A stretch of DNA of 64,000 nucleotides from an uncultured Verrucomicrobiota bacterium (GTDB taxonomy: Bacteria > Verrucomicrobiota > Verrucomicrobiia > Opitutales > Opitutaceae): assembly GCA_903869675.1 (NCBI GenBank), contig CAIQAB010000023.1, forward strand, positions 62,001-126,000, written 5' to 3'. A program made the position numbers and the translations under genes. The notes under the pieces were generated by a model. It searched no databases, was not told the origin of the DNA, and saw nothing but the letters and a program-made list of their open reading frames with translations. This document shows positions 60,667 to 64,000 of the stretch, piece by piece; position 1 is the first letter of the stretch; each line of letters opens with the position of its first letter.

Positions 60667-62564
60667 GAGGTGGGGTGGGGCCATTCTGGCAGAGCGTGGT
60701 GGACGATGCGCCATTGGCCCAGCTTGGGATGGGCGAGCAGCCATTCGCCGGCCGCGAGGCGGACGGGCTTCCAGGGCTCCGCCTCGGGTCCGGCGGGTCC
60801 GCTCCAGGCGAGGGCGGCGAGGACCAGGGGCGAAGTTTGCCGCGGGTAAGTGATCACCGGCGTGAGATGGAAGGGCGCGTGGGTGTGCAGGCGCGGGGTG
60901 GATTCATCGAGACGTCCGTCCCAAGCGGGAGTGCCTGCCGGGCCGAGGTTTTGCAGGGCGACGGCGCGGCCGTCGGGTGCGCGGGCGGCGAGGTAACCGG
61001 GCGAGGCGAACGGGACGGATAGCGGCGTCTCGAGCGGCAGGGCGAAGCCGCCCAGTGCCAGCGCGACGGGTTGGCGGGGTTCCACGCGATGGAGTTGGAG
61101 CAGCCAGCCCTCACGCCAAAAGACCCAGGTTTCCACTCCGGCGCCGAGTTGCCCGATTTTCCGGCCGAGGTTGCAGACAAACCCCAGGTGGTCGGCCGCC
61201 AGGGCGGTGGCGGTGGTGGAGTGGCGTCCGATTGAGGGGCCGTCATCCCAGCTGGCGATCAGCGCGGCGTCGGCGGACCAGGCCGTCGCTTCGGGAAAGG
61301 CATAGGTGAAGCCCACGCCGCTGCGGTAGGAAAGCTTGCTCCACTTCCACGAGCCGAAGCGCAGGTGGGTGTTGGACACCATCGAGCCGGCGTTGAGCAA
61401 CTCCACCTCGCCGCCGGGCAGGCTGCGGAAGACCAGGCCGCCGGCGCGGACGGCGCGCACAAAACCGTCCGGGTTTTCCGAGGGTAACGGCTCTTCGGGA
61501 TCGCTCCAATAGGCATGGTCGGCCGGCAGCAGGAGCGAGGTGAAGCCCTTCGCGCACCAGTAGGGCGAGGCGGGGCAGGAGTAGCCTTCGACGATCTCCG
61601 GCCAGACGTCGGTAAAGCCGGGCGCCAGGCAACCGCTGGTCGCGTCCTTGATCGGCCGGTTGAGGAAAAATTCCACATTGCGCGTGCACAGGCGGCGCAC
61701 CCGGCCGAGAGGCAGGTCGGTCGCGCCGGTGGCCACGGCCAGCGCGAAGGGGGCGCAGGCGTTGAAGCGATAGGTGATCGAGCGGCCGAAGGCGGGATGC
61801 TCGCCCGACGCGGCAAAGGCGTGCTGATAGTCGTCGAGAAAATCCTTCGCCCAGCCGCGCCAGCGCGCGGCGCGGGCAGGGTCACGGTGGCCGTGTAGCA
61901 GGACCCATAACAAACCGTAGAAATGGAAGGCGTAGGCGTTGTAGTGATCGTAGGCCTGATTGGCGCCGTCCTCGAACCAGCCGTGGCCGCGGTGCATGGT
62001 TTCCAACTGGTCCAGATGGGCGTCGATGATCGCGCGATCGGTCGGGCGCCCCGCACCCTCCGCCCCGAGGAATTCGAGGATGTGGACCGACATGAACAGG
62101 TGGTTGTTGTTCACGATCCCGCCACCGCGCGCGGTCGCAAACCAGGCGGTGACGAGGGCCCGGTCGGCGGCGGTGAGAGGCTCCCACAGTTGCGCCCGGG
62201 CGAGGTTCAGCCCGATGGCCATCAACCCCATCTCGACGTGGTGCTGGTGGTAGTTTGCGTCGGGGCCCCAGTATTCGGGCGAGGCGGGTTCGGCGCCGAG
62301 CACGAGGCCGGCGCGCAGCCAGGTGCCGAGTTTTTCGCGCAGGGTGGCGGCTGCGGCGTGGTCCGGTTCGGGGGTCGTCTGCAGGTAGAGCGCGGCGAGA
62401 AAAAGCGGGCGCGCAAAGGACTCCAAGCGGTCGGCCTGGGCGTCGTGATCACTGGGCCGGCCGGGCAGGGGCAGGTCGGCCCGGCCGGGGTGCATGAGGG
62501 CGGCGAGCGGCTCGAGCAGCCCTCGGGCGTGCCCTTGCCAGCGGAGATAGGCGGCGGGCGGCAT
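60663..62564 (-). CDS. DUF2264 family protein (possible GH154-type beta-glucuronidase)
   Basis: The product has 633 residues from ATG 62564, 16 bases after the dehydrogenase stop. There is no signal peptide, so it is probably cytoplasmic. DUF2264 features are: YWGPDANYHQHHVEMGLMAI, GIVNNNHLFMSVHILEFLG, HRGHGWFEDGANQAYDHYNA and HPAFGRSITYRFNA. These form an alpha/alpha barrel with conserved Asn/His/Glu/Asp. From memory, DUF2264 enzymes have been placed in family GH154 with beta-glucuronidase activity; I could not check this. In this operon removal of terminal uronic acids from imported fragments would fit. The stop codon overlaps the start of the heparinase-like gene, which indicates tight coupling. 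Confidence 0.8.
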   Translation of the reverse strand: MPPAAYLRWQGHARGLLEPLAALMHPGRADLPLPGRPSDHDAQADRLESFARPLFLAALYLQTTPEPDHAAAATLREKLGTWLRAGLVLGAEPASPEYWGPDANYHQHHVEMGLMAIGLNLARAQLWEPLTAADRALVTAWFATARGGGIVNNNHLFMSVHILEFLGAEGAGRPTDRAIIDAHLDQLETMHRGHGWFEDGANQAYDHYNAYAFHFYGLLWVLLHGHRDPARAARWRGWAKDFLDDYQHAFAASGEHPAFGRSITYRFNACAPFALAVATGATDLPLGRVRRLCTRNVEFFLNRPIKDATSGCLAPGFTDVWPEIVEGYSCPASPYWCAKGFTSLLLPADHAYWSDPEEPLPSENPDGFVRAVRAGGLVFRSLPGGEVELLNAGSMVSNTHLRFGSWKWSKLSYRSGVGFTYAFPEATAWSADAALIASWDDGPSIGRHSTTATALAADHLGFVCNLGRKIGQLGAGVETWVFWREGWLLQLHRVEPRQPVALALGGFALPLETPLSVPFASPGYLAARAPDGRAVALQNLGPAGTPAWDGRLDESTPRLHTHAPFHLTPVITYPRQTSPLVLAALAWSGPAGPEAEPWKPVRLAAGEWLLAHPKLGQWRIVHHALPEWPHPTS

Positions 62565-62580
62565 AGGGGAACGGAGCCGC

Positions 62581-63630
62581 TCAGGTGATCTGGTCAAACA
62601 ACGCCGGCGTGACCACGGCCTCGAGCGGCTCGCCCGCGAGATAGGCGCGCAGGTTGTCCACCGCCAGTGAGCCGGCATCGCGACGCCGGTCGGTGGTGGG
62701 GCCGCCGAGGTGGGGTGTCAGACCGACGTTGGGCAGACCGCGCAGCGGGTGGTCGGCGGGCATGGGCTCGACCGCGAAGACATCGAGGCCAAAGAAGACC
62801 CGGCCCTCCCGCGCGACACGCACCAAGCCGGCCTCGTCGACCACCTTGCCGCGGCCGGTGTTTACGAATACCGAGCCGGGGCGCAGTAACCGTAACAACC
62901 GCTCGGTCACGATGCCCTCGGTCTCGGGGATGAGGGGCGCGAGCTCGACCACGATGTCGTTGTCCGCGAAGAGCGCTTCGAGGCTGGCCGCGCGTCGGAT
63001 GCCGAACGCCTTTTCAACGGAGGCATCCACATCCGGGGCCAGGACGGAAATATCGACGCCGAAGGGCGCCAGCAAAACGAGTAATTCACGGGCGACCCGG
63101 CCGAAGCCGTGGATGCCCACGCGCCGCCCGAAAAGCGAGGCGGTCTCGGCCTCGCGGGTTTTCCAGGCGCGATCCCGATGCATGGCGAGGGCCCAGTGAG
63201 TCCCGCGGCGCAGGGCGGAGAGAATGTGGAAAAGCGCGCCCTCGGCCACGACCCGCGAGATGGAGCCGCCCCAGTTGGTCACCAACAGGCCGTTCTCAAG
63301 GTGGTGACGGGAAACCAGCCCCCGCACCGAACCGGTCAGGTGACACACGTAGCGCAGGCGCGGCGGCAACACGGAGGGAAGGGTTGGGGCCCGCCAGCCC
63401 GTGACGAGGATCTCGGGATTGACCTCATGCAACAAGGCCGAGAAGGCGGCCGGCGATCCGGTGGAAGGGTCGTATTCGCGGTAGTTCGCCGCCAGATCCC
63501 GGACCTCGGTGTGCAACTCCCCCGGCAGAAATTCGCGGGCGTCCAGCGGGGTGAGCGCGAGCAACAAGGCCGAAGGGCGCGAGGGGGCGCTCACGACTTG
63601 GGGGGCGGTGGAAGAGGCTAAAGAGGGCAT
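62581..63630 (-). CDS. D-isomer-specific 2-hydroxyacid dehydrogenase
   Basis: The product has 349 residues from ATG 63630. The NAD-binding domain has VGIHGFGRVARELL (Gly 172/175/177). Catalytic residues are in place: Arg 260 in VNTGRGKVVDE, Glu 288 in GLDVFAVEPMP and His 307 in GLTPHLGGPTT. The family reduces 2-keto acids or oxidises D-2-hydroxy acids with NAD(P). As the first gene of an operon with a DUF2264 protein and a heparinase-like lyase, it may act on a keto acid formed from uronate breakdown; that substrate is inferred. The operator palindrome lies 135 bases upstream, in the gap to the divergent topoisomerase gene. Confidence 0.87.
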   Translation of the reverse strand: MPSLASSTAPQVVSAPSRPSALLLALTPLDAREFLPGELHTEVRDLAANYREYDPSTGSPAAFSALLHEVNPEILVTGWRAPTLPSVLPPRLRYVCHLTGSVRGLVSRHHLENGLLVTNWGGSISRVVAEGALFHILSALRRGTHWALAMHRDRAWKTREAETASLFGRRVGIHGFGRVARELLVLLAPFGVDISVLAPDVDASVEKAFGIRRAASLEALFADNDIVVELAPLIPETEGIVTERLLRLLRPGSVFVNTGRGKVVDEAGLVRVAREGRVFFGLDVFAVEPMPADHPLRGLPNVGLTPHLGGPTTDRRRDAGSLAVDNLRAYLAGEPLEAVVTPALFDQIT

Positions 63631-63765
63631 GGCTCGAGTGCGCGTGCAGATGGCGGTGGTGCCGGAAAATTGGGGTCTAAGGGGCGAAATCACCCACCCA
63701 GCTCAAGACAGAGTATGGCGTGGCGCCGGGGGTTTATTCGGGTGTTCAAGGATATTAGCCATGAA

Positions 63766-63779
63766 TTGATAATTATCAA
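63766..63779 (-). promoter_or_regulatory. Perfect palindromic operator upstream of the dehydrogenase operon
   Basis: TTGATAATTATCAA, identical to 58454-58467 including two flanking bases on each side. It lies in the divergent region between the dehydrogenase and the topoisomerase gene, nearer the former. Confidence 0.72.
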
Positions 63780-63925
63780 AATCAAGTCTCAAACCCCTTC
63801 TTGACCGCGTTTGGTGGCGGATAGCGCATGCTTTTGGGCGGTTACGTTGCCTTCGCCCCACCCCTGGAGCCAGTCGCTTTGCCTTTTCGCTTGCCGGACC
63901 GGGCGCGCGGCGAAGGGTGACGCCC

Positions 63926-64000
63926 ATGGCCCAAGCCTACACCGAAGCCTCGATCAAGACCCTCTCCCCCCTCGAGCACATCCGCCTCCGCCCCGGCATG
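63926..64000 (+). CDS. Type II topoisomerase subunit B (GyrB/ParE-like), 3' end cut by window
   Basis: Only the first 25 codons are visible. They read MAQAYTEASIKTLSPLEHIR followed by LRPGM, the N-terminal ATPase entry of GyrB/ParE proteins (Y-SI--L--LE-(V/I)R-RPGMYIG). The product would be the ATPase subunit of DNA gyrase or topoisomerase IV. I cannot tell which from this fragment; the SIKTLSPLEHIRLRPG wording is somewhat divergent from canonical GyrB. Confidence 0.8.
   Translation, partial: MAQAYTEASIKTLSPLEHIRLRPGM

Noticed and set aside
1-64000. CRISPR arrays, tRNA or rRNA genes, insertion sequences
   Set aside because: No regularly spaced direct repeats, no cloverleaf-like or rRNA-like sequence, and no transposase or integrase motifs were noticed. 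The repeats present are protein-level beta repeats.

Overview
The window looks like a chromosomal stretch of a GC-rich Verrucomicrobiota bacterium, most likely of the Opitutaceae kind. The basis is the mix of PEP-CTERM proteins with autotransporter-associated beta-strand repeats (PATR), prepilin-like proteins with an A/FTLIEL cleavage site, large secreted lyases with Ig-like and glycine-rich modules, sulfatases, a LacI-type regulator, and weak or absent Shine-Dalgarno sequences. The taxon is inferred from gene content, not from a marker gene. The only informational gene, a type II topoisomerase B subunit, is cut by the right edge.

Layout. Bases 1-7.2 kb (+ strand) hold a truncated beta-helix protein, a PEP-CTERM/PATR protein, a pseudopilin and a pectate-lyase-like beta-helix protein. 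Bases 7.2-14.4 kb (- strand) hold a three-gene run: secreted GH2, PhoD-like phosphatase and a second beta-helix protein paralogous to the first. Bases 14.5-24.9 kb are mixed: a GH43-like beta-propeller, ammonium transporter, 6-phosphogluconate dehydrogenase (- strand, with a clear terminator), a large secreted PL4 rhamnogalacturonan lyase, then an unknown pair consisting of a possible kinase-fold protein and a membrane protein. A tiny CGGGCG-motif secreted peptide with a strong terminator follows.

Bases 25.3-47.1 kb are one long same-strand polysaccharide block: a PL8 lyase, a beta-helix/DNRLRE protein and a PL6 lyase, then an operator-preceded operon of a DUF4955-like beta-helix protein, an esterase, three sulfatases and a cytoplasmic GH2. 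A giant PATR protein (47.4-51.6 kb), an MFS sugar transporter, a LacI regulator and an SDR follow. On the - strand lie two more operons: pseudopilin, PEP-CTERM/PATR and SGNH hydrolase (58.4-55.1 kb); and 2-hydroxyacid dehydrogenase, DUF2264 and heparinase II/III-like (63.6-58.5 kb).

Working together: PL8, PL6, heparinase II/III-like and DUF2264 enzymes with iduronate-sulfatase-like sulfatases point to a sulfated, uronic-acid-rich polysaccharide of glycosaminoglycan type. PL4 and the GH2/GH43-like genes point to pectin. No SusC/SusD pair is present. The strongest new observations are: (1) a 14-bp palindrome, TTGATAATTATCAA or a close variant, in front of four transcription units, which suggests a local regulon; (2) a shared C-terminal module in five secreted proteins; (3) small repeat modules inserted inside a PL8 catalytic domain, a beta-sandwich domain and, twice, at the same turn of PATR repeats.
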